DNA of 64,000 bases from Callaeas wilsoni (taxonomy: Eukaryota; Chordata; Aves; Passeriformes; Callaeidae). The notes below the pieces were generated by a model that made no database searches, was not told the DNA's origin, and was given only the letters and a program-made list of their open reading frames with translations. A program made the translations under genes and the position numbers. Below, one piece after another: positions 32,301-47,300 of the stretch; within the stretch, counting starts at the first letter, position 1; every line of letters starts with the position of its first letter. Location of the stretch: positions 1 to 64,000 of the forward strand of contig VWPU01002061.1 of NCBI GenBank assembly GCA_013398955.1. Reading direction: 5' to 3'.

Positions 32301-35300
32301 CCGACAACTTTTAGAGTAAAACTCTGTAACTGCTATTAAGAGCAGCAGGTACTCAGGTTATGGTGTACTGTGAGAGGCAACATCACAGACAGTTACAGGG
32401 TCACTTCCAAAGCTCTAAAACCTGTGTACAAACCTTCCCTTGAGGAATGCCAATGTAAAATATTCCTCAGAGAATATCAGTGTTTCTAGCACTTAACAAG
32501 AATTGTCAATTTTCAAGAAAAACAGAGGAAGGGAGGATAAAAATGCTTGAATGACACTGACTTGAGAACATCAGCTTCTTGCTCTGGTCTCAGTCAGAGA
32601 GGGGAGAGCAGAATTCCACTCACAAAACCCCAAATATCTGCAGTTTATCTAAGGAGCAGGTTCTAGCAGGAGTGGTGGCACACGGAATCCCCCCCACAGG
32701 CACTTCCTCCAGACCCCAGAGAGGTTTGTGCTGACAGTTCAGAACCCCTCTCTGCTAACAAGAAGAACTACCCCGATTTCCTGGCTGTGTTTTGCTCGGC
32801 TCCAGACTATGCAGAACATTTCTTTTCCCACCTGAGTGAAACACAGACCCTGACACAGCAATTGCTCTGAGCCAGAGGCTGCAGCTGCACTGCCCACGAA
32901 GCAGGACAGAAGGCTCACATCCCTCCCTGGGAGCAGCTCAGGTGTGCTCCACCTGTGCCCAGTCCGTGCAGGTGGCTTTACTGACCCCATGAAGGTTTCC
33001 TTTGGAAGACTCAGCTAAAAAAAAGTGCCAACAGCTAAAGGGAAATAAATGCTTTGCAATGAGAAATGGTATTGCTTCCCTAAGGCTTTGTACAGAACTG
33101 CTTCAGGAATGTGTAAGGCAATACCAAGGCAGGATTTTCCCCACACAGTTCATTTTTTTTCCCAGTAAATAATCCTTCATTTGCTTCCCTGGAAGCAGTG
33201 TTTTCTCCACAAGGCTTTATGCCCCTGCAGCTCCTGAGAGCTGAGCAGTGCCAATATCCTGAAGGGTGACAGGCTCTTCTTACATTTGCAGCTAGCCAGG
33301 TATTTCCAGCAAATCCCTGTGGATCAGGGCAGCTCAGGAAGGGTGAGGATACCTTGCAGGAGAGCTTCCGTGCTGACTCGGTGCCTCGTGATCTGCAAAT
33401 CCCCCTCGCTGTCGGATCCTTCCTCCTCCTGGATGTCTATGTCAGAGTCATCATTGCCTGGTTAAAAACAGAGCCAGCTGATTAATGTCACCAAAGCAAC
33501 CCCCAGCCCAGAACAGCAGCTGGACACAGGAGATACCTGCAGCTCTACCTTTGTTCAAGCCCAGGAGGAACTGAAAATGCAGCTGCAGAGAGCATTGGCT
33601 CTACACAAGAGCACAGGAAAATGGCCAACATCCACATCCCAGGGAGAAATCCTTCAGCGTGGCAGTGCCAGAGCAGCATTCACTGCCAACAAGAGTCCTG
33701 GGACAACCCCAGACTGCGCCACAAAGGTGCTGTTTAATGTGGATGCTGAAATGCTGTTAGCAGGGAAATTTTCTCTTCTTGCATTCATTCTGTGAGAACT
33801 TTTCCTTGGCTGTGTAAGCTATGGAAACAATAGATAGGGTTTTTGTAAATAGCATTCATATCTGGTATCTTCTGACCTCGTGTACATTATATTAGGAAAA
33901 AACATTTCTAAGTGAGTGTCTGAGACTGTGACCAATCACCCTAGGAGAAGTGTGAGCACTGTTCAATTGCTTTATGGAACTAGAATATATAAATGGTATT
34001 GTAAATTTAATAAATAATTCATTCCTCACTCTGACTCCTGCCTTGCTGCATCTCTGAACCCCTGCTTGGAAACCCACAGTTTAAACACCTCTGGGTATGA
34101 AGAGAAGGTGCTCCTTCAGCAAGTGATTTAAAGATAAAAATCTCTGAAAAGCATTTGGGAAGTGTGTGTTTATTAACACAGCTCCAGGTTTTACCCTGAC
34201 ACCAGCAATGTCAAAACCCATCCCCTTGGACTATTTGCCTTCCATTTAATCCTAGATAAGCACAGCTCCACATCCCCAGGAAAAGGAATGCAGCTACAGC
34301 CAAACCCAAGATGCTGAAGAGACAGGGAAGCTTCCGAAGACGCAAGAACTTCTTCAGGTATTTTCATCACCTGCCTTTGTTCCCTTCTCCCCACCCAAAG
34401 GACAGATCCCTGTCCAGTGCCAGGACAAACCCAACGGGACCCCGCGGGAGCACCCAGCACAGCAACATTTGCTGCTGATTATTTAGAGAAAATAGGCAAT
34501 TCTTTTCCAGGTACGTTTAATTACACCCATGTCTGAGCTGAAAACGGAAATAACTGCTTTAATTAGGATTAGTAATGAGCTGACACATCTTTGCAATATT
34601 TAATTATCGGACAATATACAAATATTAGACATTTTCCCATCCTCTTTTTCACTGCAGTATTCAGTTAATGAGAAAATAATAATGGCAAGGGAAGTACTTG
34701 CTAGCCTGGTAAGATTACAAGGCTCCATCAGAGTTAGCTACAATTTCTATTTGCACTTTCCTCTTTGGCAAGCGAGGGAATGGCTCGCTGCTGTGTGACC
34801 TGGATGCTGCTTCTGTTTGCCTGGCATTTAGGAAACTGAGGTTTTGTTCAGCCTTGCACGGGCAAACTCCTTGGGAAGAGCCAAGTGGAGCTTACAGAAA
34901 GGATTCAAGTTTGTGCTCAATATATTAAAGAATGAATTTATCACATCTGCGATGGCTCTTACTGCTACTAAAATGCCCTCATTCTTATTTCGTGGGGTTT
35001 TCTTTCTTCCTTCTTGGTTATTTATTTTATTTTTAGCAGCAATTTCTCCCTTTCAGGCTTTGTCATTTGTGTTCCACCGCCAAATGCTGCAGGGAGCTCA
35101 CTGATTACTTGTCCAAACCTTTCCAGTTCCAAGCCCATCCGTGCTTCCTGCTCCTGTCTGGGCTCTCCTGAGCGTGAGCTGCCAGCTGAGCAGGGACCAA
35201 GGGCTTCCCACTGCCAGAGAGCAGGGCTGGATGGAATATGGGGAACAAACTCTTCCCTGAGCCTTTAAAAATCCTGGACTGCCTTTCAATCCAAATGAAA

Positions 35301-38300
35301 ATACAAATTCATCAACTGAACTCCCAGCATGTCATGGAATGGCCTGGCTTGGAAGGGACCTCAGAGCCCATCTCATCCCGCCCCTGCCATGGCAGGGACA
35401 CCTTCCACTGTCCCGGGCTGCTCCAAGCCCCGTCCAGCCTGGCCTTGGGCACTTCCAGGGATCCAGGGGCAGCCCCAGCTTCTCTGGGCACCCTGTGCCA
35501 GGGCCTCCCCACCCTCACAGGGAAGAGTTCCTTCCCAATAACCACAGTACAGCACTTTTCCTGCTGAGCTGTGACTTTGAAACAAATCCTGTTACCCGTC
35601 TATGGGATGAGTTTGGGTTTTCCTCCAAGAGCCTGGCTGGAATCCTGGTGCACAGAGCCCAGCTCAGAGCATCGCTGCAGTGAACTCATGCCAGAGGCTC
35701 AGAGAAGTGACAGCTGCAAATGCAAACTCAGCAACATCAAAACTCCTGCCTCCACGCCTCCTGCTCCCTCTTGAAAAGACATCAAGTACCTTTTTCACTC
35801 CCCAAAAATAAATACACTGCTCCAATCCAGCCCAAGGGCTGCTATCACCAAGCCCAGCCCTGCCTATGTGCAATCTGAGTTATCAGCTGAGCTGAACTGT
35901 CCTGAGCCAAAATCCCAAGGACACAGAAGCAGAGCACAGTGCTAAAAATTATTCAAATACACAAGGAGCAGCTGAGTACAGGCTTTTTACCAGGATTAAA
36001 CACCAGCCCAGCCCAGTGCTGTGTGTGACCTGTCCTAGGCAGTGTTCCACCACCAAACCCCTCACTCTACTCCCAGTGTGCCCAGTTCTTACCAGCCTAT
36101 TCCTGGTATTCATAAAAAGAGACAATTCAGAAAGTTTCATTTAACAACATGCAGAAAGTCTTGCTGCCCTGGAAGAAGCCATAATCTCATTTGTGTAACA
36201 CTGCACAACCAACCACAATCAATTTTGGGGAGACACGGAACATTCCTTATGAAAAAAACCCAAATTTTTCTCAGGATCAGCATAAGCAAGGAAGATAATC
36301 AAACACAGCACCACAAATTGCCATGTGCTTGTACACGGAGTACAGAACCCACTGAATGGAGCTGGCTTATGAGATTTAGGAGGTTTACATGAGGATTATT
36401 GGAATTCTCACAACAGACTTGTTTATTACTACTCAGCAATCCACGTGCCCCAGCTGAGGCCAAGCTGGCAGCTTCAAGAAGCTTCAGACTGAGGTTTTGA
36501 GCAGCTCTTGTGTTTTTATTATGAAAAGGTAATCAGCAGAACAAGCCTGTAAATTGTGCTGGGCCCATCTCCCCACCGCTGTGATTGACTCTGCTGCACA
36601 GAAAACACTCCAAACATCAGCCTACCTGAGGAAGAATAGACTGGGATTTGAAACCCCACTTGCCTTTCATTTCAACATTTCTATTTCATAAAGATGGGTT
36701 TCAGTCAACTAAATTAGTTTCCTTTAAAGCTCTCCAGCCACAAAAAAATCATCCTGATTCCACGGATCTCCAAAGGTGGCATTTTTGTTCCTGCTCCCAC
36801 TGCTCCCAGAAAAAAAGCCAGAGCTGATACCTGGACAGATTATACTGTATTGAAATGATTTAATTTCTGGTAATTTGCAATGCTTGGAGGAAAAGCAGCG
36901 TGATTTAATAACTTAGCAGTGATTTCATTACAGATTTGGTAGTTTGCATCAATATTCAAGTAAAGGCATCCAGCTGTAAAATAAGAAGTTACTGTGGTGA
37001 GGATAATGAGCACAGTGGCCATTGTTTATTGATATGCTTTGGAATTAGCTGTAAGTGCTGTGCAGCATGTCCAATTCCATCAGAAAATCACTGCCTTGGA
37101 AACACAGGCACTGGCTCCACAGCAATTACTGCATTCAGCAGGATGCTGGTTTTGGTGAGAAAACATCCCGAGAACAATCAAATGGGCAACTGACAGCCAC
37201 TCGATCCCAAATGAAATCCAGTTCATAAATAGCATGAAATAAGGGAACAGCAAAAACCAGAGGGGCTGGGATTGGGATTTTTGGTGTGCTGAAGGGGAGT
37301 GAAGCCCAGTGCCTATTGAAAGCCTCAGCTCTGCCAAACCCATCCCAGTGCCACAGCAAACCCAAACCACCGGGCTCTGTATCAGCCTGGACACTCCTAA
37401 ACTCACAGCTCTGCAATCTGGAGGCAAAGAAATGCTTCGATACAAAAACTTCTGGAGGGATCGTCCTTTGTCCTTAGCACAAAACTGAGATCTGTCATCT
37501 GATCTTTAAGAAAAATTCAGCCTGGTACTGAGAGCTACTGAGCAAGGTCCAGGTGTGTGCAGCTCCTACAAATCCCAGTGGGAAACTCAGATGTTCGGAG
37601 CTGTGTAGCCAAAAACTGGGCAGTAACAGCAACACAGAGCAACAAGGAGGTTGCAAAGGTAGCTCTAAGTGCACTTATTTCCCTTGCCTGGTCATTTTGA
37701 GATCACAGAATCATGGAGTGATTTGGGTTGCAAGGGACTTTAAACTCATCTCATCCCAGCCCTGCCACGGGCAGGGACACCTGCCCCTGTCCCAGGCTGC
37801 TCCAAGCCCCATCCAGCCTGGTCTGTCTACAGCATCCAAACTGCCAATTTATCAGCAGGGATGATTAACCACTGCCTGGGGAAGCAGTAGGTCTCAGCCA
37901 CTTGAAATAATTAAAATTAACTCGAGATGACAAGCTCCACTTAAACCGGGATTTGGAGTCTTAGCTGGAGTGAGCAGTTAAGTTATTTTTGGGCCTATTT
38001 GATAAAGAGGTCATATTTGGTGACCAGAACTATTTCTAACAGTCTTACAAGCCAAAAATCCATCAAAGCACTATTAAATTAGACCATGAATTAGCAATTA
38101 CCCAACAAGCACAACACAAAGCTCCTGTGGACCACTTCCAAGTGTCTCTTACAGAAGATGGATGGCCTGAGCACCAGCAATATCATCCAGGAACCATCCA
38201 GGAGTTACTCCTCAAATCCCACAGCTGCTGCAATGGGGCTTTTTGTTTGTCTGCTGTCAGATTTTGAAGCATCACCTCTGGAGCAGAAAGGGTGCACCCA

Positions 38301-41300
38301 GGAGCATCAGTTAAATCCTCTGGTAATTGCTGAACAAGATTCAAGTAGCCCAGATTTCCAAATGCTAGGGAAAATGAAAGTTTATTCATTCTACAGACCA
38401 AGCAGGAGGATGCAGGGTGGACTGACTGGAGCAGCACAACAGAAAGTGGCAGATTTGATGAAAAATTCAGTTTTACAGCAAATACTTCTCCATATTTAAA
38501 TTAATCCTGGGCACAGCATTGGCTAAAAGAAATATAGGACATATTCTGAAAAATTCTAAGGGTTTATTTTTTTTACTTTCAAACAAAATATTTTACTTTT
38601 TAAAAAATATGGTTCATATATACCCCTACAAGAAAGGTGGAGAGAGACTTTGGACAAGGGCCTGGAGGGACAGGACACAGGGAATGGCTTCCCACTGGCA
38701 GAGGGCAGGGTTAGATGGGATATTGGGAAGGAATTGTTCCCGGTGAGGGTGGGGAGGCCCTGGCACAGGGTGCCCAGAGAAGCTGTGGCTGCTCCTGGAT
38801 CCCTGGAAGTGTCCAAGGCTGGGTTGGACAGGGCTTGGAGCAGCCTGGGACAGTGGAAGGTGTCCCTGCCATGGCAGGGGTGGGACTGGATGAGCTCTGA
38901 GGTCCCTCCCAACCCAAACCACTCTGGGATCCTGTGATTCTGTATTGTCTGCTTTTAAATTGATAAAAAGTTCTTGAAAGATGTGAGAAAACACACTGTG
39001 AAAAGTTTATAAGAAAGTGAAAAAGGAAGATCTGCGAATGCAATAAGCTGATGAGTCTGAAAAAATATTTCAGTCTAGAAACATTCAAAGTTGCTCCTTT
39101 TTGCTCTACAAAGTTTCTGCAATTTAGGATAAACCTGAGGAAATAAAGTGAATTTCTCCTGTGGTCAGTGACCTTCCCTGGCCTCTCCTCTCACACAGTC
39201 CAGTAGCAGAGCATCCAGCACCCACACCTGACAGGAGTTCTGTCCACAGCCTTCATCCAAGCAGTGTCTAATCACTGTTTTACGAGTTACTTTGCCATTA
39301 ACGAGGAAACCAAGCCCTGAGCTTCAGGCAATTGGATTTGTTACGTGGCACCAGCCTTGGATGGGGCACAGGGGCAGCAGGTGTGAGACACCACAGCCTG
39401 GATCAGCTTCTCTAAGAGCATCTTCTGCAAAGCAGAGATTAGAAAAATAACAGCAATTTCCTCCCTGCTTGACTGCTGCAAACACTTAATTGTGTGTATT
39501 TTCATCAGGCAGATAATACTCAGCCTGATCTGTAGCTAGAGTTCACAGAGTTCAAAAATCTTTACGTTAAGAACAGTTTTTCAGACAATTTAGTGCTGGC
39601 TTTTTTTGTTTTTTTTTTCTTTTTTTCAGTGCAGTGGTTTTATGGAGTTGCTCTGTCAGACAGAAAAGCTGATTTGCAATGTGTGGTAGCAAAAGAAAAA
39701 AGAACCAGACTGTTTATCAACAACACTAAACAATTTTGCCAGTTTTATGTGAGTACCACGACATATCCATGGACTTTGTGAATTCTTATCACAGATCTGC
39801 ACAACTCAACCTCCATTCCACAGCTGTCCTTTAGGAGAAACAGGATTTAGGCTTCTCAGCCTGAAACTCAAGTGAGAGCAGTCCAAAACTCCTGCAACTT
39901 CATTGCAGAGAGAAATGAAGTGTTAATTTGGAACCTTTCTTACCAAATTAGCAGGAGATAAGGTCAGGGGATCCAGACAATGCGAGAGCTGCATCAATTA
40001 CACCGGCAGGTGAAGGTAACAGTGCTCACAGGGCAGAGAGGATGCTGACTTTTATCAGTTAATGGCAACAAATTTATCACCACCTGCCAGCCCAGGCTGT
40101 TAGAAAAGCCTCACTGAGTGTTTTGCAGCTCCCAGGGGCAAAGTGTAAAGAGAGTGAGAGAACCTGCCCTGCTCCTGAGACCCCTCTGAGCAGGGAAGCA
40201 ATGAAGCTGCTCCAAGGCAGCTCACCCCAACAGCCCAGCATTCCAGAGGCAGCCAGGGAGTCCTGGGATGCTGGGAGAACCAGGCCAGCCTGCCCACGTT
40301 CCCTGAGCAGAGAAGGAGCTCATCCCTTCATCTCCAGAACCTGCTGCATCAGCAGGACCAAGTCAGAGCAGGGTCCACTTCGGCCATCCTGGTGTCTGTT
40401 GGGTTGAGGCCCAGACAACAAAGCCTTAAGTTTCCAAACAAACTGAAGATGGAATAAAACTTCAGATAAAACCACTTTGCTTTGTGTGGGGGGCATTACT
40501 CAAAAATGTAAGTGGAATAATGAAGTATTTAGCAGAGTCTGTGGTGACAGGACAAGGAGAGATGGTTTTAAACTGAAGGAAGGTCAATTTAGACAAGAAA
40601 TTGGGAAGGAATTCTTCCCTGTGAGGGTGGTGAGGCCCTGGCACAGGGTGCCCAGAGCAGCTGTGGCTGCCCCTGGATCCCTGGAAGTGTCCAAGGCCAG
40701 GCTGGAAGGGGCTTGGAGCAGCCTGGGATAGTGGAAGCTGTCGCTGCCATGGCAGGGGTGGGACTGGATGAGCTTTAAGCTCTCTCTTCACCCGAAGCAG
40801 TCTGGGATTCTATGAAATATTTTTCCTTCCAAAAGTCTGCTTCAGAAAGATGTTTCTGATGGTGAAGTCCTTTACTCTTCCCTGTCCCTGGCTCATCACA
40901 GGGCACGCCCTCTCTCAGGAGCACGTAGCACCCAAAATCCAGACAGCTGAAAGGGTGCAGTGCTCAGGGCTGTAGCACCTCACACCATTTCCTCAGCATG
41001 CTCACAGCACTCCTGACAAAATCCCTGCCAGATCCAGCTGCAGGGCCGTTGGGAATCCTCTCCAGAACTCCATCCCTCGGGTGATCCCTGCTTCTGCTGT
41101 GAGCTGCACTGCTGCCCCTGGGGGAGGGTGGGCAGGCAGAGCTGCTCAGTGCTGCTGAGCCCGTTCTGCTGCTCTTTCTTTGCTTCCTCGTGTGCCAAAC
41201 ACGTATTTTTCCTGGGATGAGGATCCTGGGATTAACACAGCTGCTCTGTAAACACACTGTGCCATGGAAGACACCAGCTTCTGCATTCTGTCACCAAAAC

Positions 41301-44300
41301 ACATCTCTCTGGTTTGAATTGTTTAAAGGGCAGCACTTAATTAACAACGAGAGGAGGAGAGGGGGCTCTGGTCTGAGGGGAGAGCCCAGGTGCTTCAGTG
41401 TGAGCAGCCTGTGGTCTGGGGGAGCTTCACAACATTCCATTAATTAACCTCTGTGCTCCTGACTGGAAAACAGCCCTGGAGAGCCACAATTCCTGTCTCA
41501 GTTCCAGCTCTGCAGACGTTCACAGACAAAGGCAGGGTGCAGCTGACAGAGATGACTCCATCTGCCAAGGTGATGGGACACTCAATAAATGAGCTAGCTC
41601 TGGCAAACAGGATCCTGGTGCTCTTCTCACTAGAATAAATACTCGTTATGACAATCAGGCACTTGAATTAAGATGTATTATGGTAATATTTGAGGTCATT
41701 AAAAGTAATAATCACGTTCTTAGGTGGCAGTTAAATCAGTCACCACAAGGCAAAGTTCCTTTTACTTCAGAGATGCAAAATGATGGAAGAGTTTTCCAAG
41801 TGAATATCCACAGACAAGGACAAAGCAGGGCAGCAAATTTTCATGTTATACCTCACACTGCCAATCACTGGTGACTGATGTTCACCTGCTCTTGAACTTT
41901 TTTACCCCAAAAACTGGCAGAGAGCAGGACTTGGACTTTCTCACTCAAATAAATTCTCAAAATACTTCCGCGATCTTGTAATTTACATTACAAATCCTGT
42001 ATTTCAGCTAAAAAATCTTCACTTTTTACCTCACTGATATGAGATCAAAGATGGGCAGAAATCAGTGAATTTCCTCTTTCATGAGTTTGCTGTGAAAATC
42101 TCAGACACCAAACAAACTGTGAAGTACAACTTTTATGTCTTTACTCAATTTCAGCTTTCATGAACTCTCCCTCTGATCCTGAGAATTAACTTTCCCTCTA
42201 GTTTCTCCCAGTATCAAATAAAGATGCACAGACTGCAATATTAAATTCACAGGGGTAGCTAATGATGAAGTTCTGGCTGGTGTTTGGCTCTAAAAGAGCA
42301 GTATCTGGTTTGTGAGCTTTCTACAGAGTCTCAGGAGGTCATTAATTCCCTTCTGATCCTAATTAATTAAGAAGTACTCTAGGAAAAAAAAAGAAAAAAC
42401 CCCCAAATTTTAATTGCATTCCCATTTTGCAGGTACACTAAAATCAAACAAATGCAGGGAGGCAAATGTGGATCCTATGGAGAAGGCTGATAAGATTAGA
42501 GAGGATTTCAAGCTGTGAGTTTTCATCTGGGGAAGTTCTGAGTTGTGTCATGAAGAATCATTCTGAACGCAGAACCAAACTCTGTGCCATGCACTGTGGC
42601 AGGCGAGTGCCGAGGGCAGAAATTGGGGACAGAATCTGGGGACAGAAAGGACACTCTGGTTTTGCAGGACACCCCACACGTGTGCGATCTGAGGCCCACA
42701 CCAGCAGGATTACTCACCTCTGAAGCATCTGGCTGGGAAGAATCTCCTGTCCAAGTCTGCTCTCAAGCCAGCAATGCCCTGGTGCTGGGACAAGTCTGTG
42801 TCCCCAGCCAGCCCAGGGAGCGGGGGAACAGCAAAACGAAGCCCAAATCTGCTGTCTGGGACTGCCCAGCCTCCAGTGGCTGACTGTGGCCATTGCTCAG
42901 CTCTGCAGGTAAAACTGGCGAGGCAGGGGAACGTTCCCAGAGGAACATGTCACTGCTGTCCTTTTCCACCTTTTCTAACCCTGCCTGCTGACTCTGTCGT
43001 CACCCCACATCCCCTTGCAGGTGGACACTTACACATGGAGTAGCCAGTACTCAGCAACTCCTCTGCTACTGCAAGAGGTGAAGAAATGCCACTTACTTCC
43101 ACTCTTCAGCAGGTGCTGCTCCTCCTCCTTCAGCCTGTTCTGGATAAGACGTAACATGTTGGCTGCTTCCTGCAAGAGGAGAAAAGAACTGCCTTGGGAA
43201 AGCTGCCACAGGTAGAACAGGACTAGAAAATGTCAGCACTGGAAATATTTTATGGAAAATTAGGTCTGGTTTGAAACATGGAGCTCCTGCTTACTTTGAC
43301 TGTGAGGGTCAGGATAGACAGGCCAGGTCAACCAGTGCACTGAAAATCAGCCTTACCTCCCCACTGGGTGAAACATCACTTATCCCATGGAAAATGAGTT
43401 TATTAGTCTTCATCCCACAGAACATGACTGCTATTGCTCTGAAAAGCAGGCTTTGGTAGCTGTTTTCAGCCAATACTCCATGAAACACCAGAACTGGTTT
43501 GTGAAATGACTGCGCTTCCTACCACACATCCAAACCAGAAAGAATCCACACCTTTCCAAGCATGCAAACAAAACTGGAGCAAACAACCCTATCAATGAGC
43601 TGGAAAACCACAGCCACGTATTTGTTTTACCACACTGTAGTACTCTGGTGCAAATGAAGGTCAATGACACTTAAAAAATCACAGAATGGGACCTTTCTAG
43701 TCCATTTTAAATGACATTTACCTTAAATTTGGGTAATGTTAATAGTGAATAGCAAACTAAACATGATAGAGTAGGTAAAATATGAATGCACAGAATCAGG
43801 CACAGACAGAACCCACCACACGAACAGGTGGCAACAGCTGATAGCAGATTTAGCCCCAAATTTTGCTAATTTTAGTCTCTTCAATTCCAGTCAGGCAGAG
43901 GAAAGTTAATTAATTGTGGATTGAAATAAGATTTTTCTGAGCCTTTGATTTTTCTGTGCAAAATATGATTACAATTAAAACCACCAGTTGCTCTGACGTG
44001 ATCAGACCTCCACACTTCAGAGTGCCCTTGTGGGAAGGAAACGTGGACTCAGCTGGAATATCCAAGGGACAGAGGGAAGAAAGCAAGAAGAGCATCTGAA
44101 AGTGGAATGGAGCACAAGCTCTACCCTTTCATGTGGAAATGTGTTTCCATAAGCATGGAAGCTGAGAAAGGAACCTCCAAGGCCCACCCAGCACATGAGG
44201 AAGTTGCTGGAAATAGAGGCCTGGGGACAGACTGGAATGATCCAACACAACTTGGCATAAATACCTGTCCTGGGAATTGAAATGCAGGCTGGAAAAGCTT

Positions 44301-47300
44301 GCAGGGAAGATGCTTCCAAGTGGAAGTGATGTGCCACCTGTCCCTGGTGAGAAACACAGCTCAGTGCCACTCTCAAGGAAATACATCCTGACCCAAAACT
44401 CTGCTTTGGACAGCCACACAAACTGTCAGCTCTACAAACTCTCTGTGCTAACAGAGACAGGGGCTCCCTGGACACCAGGAATATTGCTAATGGATCCTTG
44501 GGACCAAAGGAAGAACCCTGCAAAACTGGAGCAGGTGTGACAGTGCCCAGGGGGATAAAGCAGAAAGGTCTGGATGCCAAATCCCACGGAATGAGAGCCT
44601 CCAGCAGCAACCTGCATCAAGAGAACTATGGAAACCTCCAAACTGATGGGTGTACTCTGCAGGGAGAAGCTAATTCCTGCAAAAAAGGGAGGAAAAGACA
44701 TAAGCGTGTTTTTTAACTCATTTCATGTAGACTCAGAACATCTGAAATACTCCTTGGAGGAAACTGCTCTTCTTTATGAATTCCTTCCTCGTGATGAACA
44801 CCCTCCACGCCCTCAGTGCCAGCAAAGCCTCTTCAAAGATAATGAAAATGGAAACGTGTGTGCACCTGAGGCAAAATTTTCAGAGGTCTCTAGCTAACAG
44901 TGTTTCCTTTGGTCACTCAAGGCCATCCAAGGCCTCCCTCTGCATCACTGAGTCCCAATATTTCCTCACTGAACCTCACAATTGCCATCTTTTTTTTCTT
45001 TACCTCTTCCTCCCAGCCATTCCTAAGGTTTAAATACGGTCAGTGCTTTAAATCAGCCCCTGCCCCCATTCCCAATGCAGCCTCCCCCCTGCTCTGTCCC
45101 TGGGACAAATGAGGGATCAATCCCACACCTGAATGCCAACCCCACTGGCTGCTGCAGCCCACGCAGTGCACATGGCAAAGAAAGGGAAAAAACAGGATAA
45201 AAAGAAAAGGACATTTCCCAAATGTCGTGGGGACAAATTCGTAAGCCCAGCAAGCACGTTTAGAATGTTCACAGAGCATCGAAATAATCAGCACAGACAT
45301 CATCATTGCCTGGCACTGCAATTCCAGGCACACACCACGACAGCTGAAGCTGGCAATTCCAATTTAGACAAATCAGCAGCTCCCCTGCCCTGCTCCCCTG
45401 CTCCTTCCCTTCTCCCACTCTCCAGCTCCGAGAAAAGCACTTGTGCAGCGACACAAAAGGAACCTGCTGCAAACTAATCCATCAAAACAAAATTAAACCA
45501 GGCACATTCTCCACTGCAGCTCAGCATGTGCCAACCCAGGGTCCTGACTGGAGGATGGGGTGCTGCACCTGTGGTGAAAACAGCAGGGCCAAGAAGATGG
45601 AGTTTATGAACTTAAATTACAAGAGAAATGAAGGCTAAAAGAATGTTTACCCATTCAGATGAGCCACTTCTCCCCCTTTCCTCCAGCCTTTCACCCGTGC
45701 TGCTGCCAGCAGCTCAGCTGATCTCACTGCAAGCCAGCCCAGACATTTCACTGGCAGGAAAAATGTTGTTTTTCTGCTGGGTTAGGTTTCTGAATGACTT
45801 GATGCACGGCTGGTCAAATGCCACTGTCAGCCCAAGGGACCTGCTGAGCCTGTGCATCCTCCCCTCCAACAGCAGCCCATCGCTCCATCACTGCCACATC
45901 CTGCAGAAGCTCACCAAAAACTGCAGCGACAGAAAAGGTTCTAAAAGGGCAGCTCCAAAGCAGCCAGAACCAGGAGAGCATCACTGAACTGCTGGTCACT
46001 GTCCTCAACAAGTGACATCTTCAAAGAGGGGGCAGAAGGGATGGCAAATCAAAAATCTAGAAAGTAAACAGAATTTATCACTTAATTTTTAGAAGGTTTT
46101 GAACGCCTGCAATCATCAAAGCTGCATTTTTCGGCCTGAGCAGGTTCCACCTTGTGTGCTGACACCACTTTCCCCCACATCACACACCTTAGCAGCTGTG
46201 ATTTATGGCAGCTCAGCAAAGTCTGTGCTCATCAGAGCTGTTTTTCTGTTTGAGGCTGGGCACCCGTGTGTGATCCAGGGTTTCTGAGCTGTGACAGGGC
46301 ACAGGAGCTGGGGGGGTGGACTGGAAGGCTGCAGGTGTTCTTTCAACACACGGGCTTGTACCAGGGCCCAGGGGCTGCTCAGGTGTCATGTTTCCCTTGT
46401 TTCCCTTGTTTCCCTTGCAGTGACGGGGTGACAGCTCCATGAAATTAAGGATGTGCCCTGTGCTCGTGCAGCTGCCACAGGAACAGCCTGAGTGCCTTGG
46501 GATGGATGCTGGATGGGTAGGAGCGCTGTTTAACCCCCTGTTCAGTCTCCCCAGCTTTAGAGCAGGAGATGCAGCAGGCAAACACTCTCTGCATCGTCCT
46601 CTACGAGTGAATTTTACTCAAATGAAGTGGCAGCTCCCACTGAGGAATCACAGTGTCAAATTAACACAATTTAAGTACCACCTAACACAAAACCCAAACC
46701 AATCTGCCCCCTCAGAGGGACCCCCAGGCCTTCTGGGGTACCAGGGATCACTGGTGCTGAAAATCCTGCTTTAGGGGCAGACAGATGGAAATTCTCCTCC
46801 TCTGCCTCCTACCTCATGCAGCCTCTCCTGGGTGTAAATCTGCCCAAAGGAATGATTTCTGCAAACAGCTGAGGGAAATGGGCAGCAAGGCAGGGCTTTG
46901 CTGCTGACACTGAGACCCCCTGAATAACCCTGGCTCCAAGGCACCTTCCAAAGCCCCAGCCCAACCTCCTCCTCCAAGAACGGGATCAGATCCCAGTGTT
47001 CAGAGCTGGAGCTTGTTAGGTCCTAAAGATCTCCAAGGGAGAGACTGATCAGCCTGTCTGGGCAACCTGTTCCTCTGGCTGAGTGTCCAAAGGGTGCAGA
47101 AGTTTCCTCACAGCAGTGGCTGAGTGTCCAAAGGGTGCAGAAGTTTCCTCACAGCAGTGGCTGAGTGTCCAAAGGGTGCAGAAGTTTCCTCAGAGCAGGT
47201 CAGAATGACTTTTCATTGCTAGTGACCCGTCCCTGGCTCTCAGCACAAGGGCTCAGGTGTCCCCAGTCACCAGTGATGTCCCAGCTCTCCCTGCAGGCCC

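Larger units (their letters stand above)
33458..43096. other. CLUAP1 intron (9.6 kb)
   Basis: AT-rich intronic DNA containing CR1 copies at 35178-35552, 37702-37826, 38630-38945 and 40540-40815. I found no other gene, tRNA or structured RNA in it. Confidence 0.7.
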
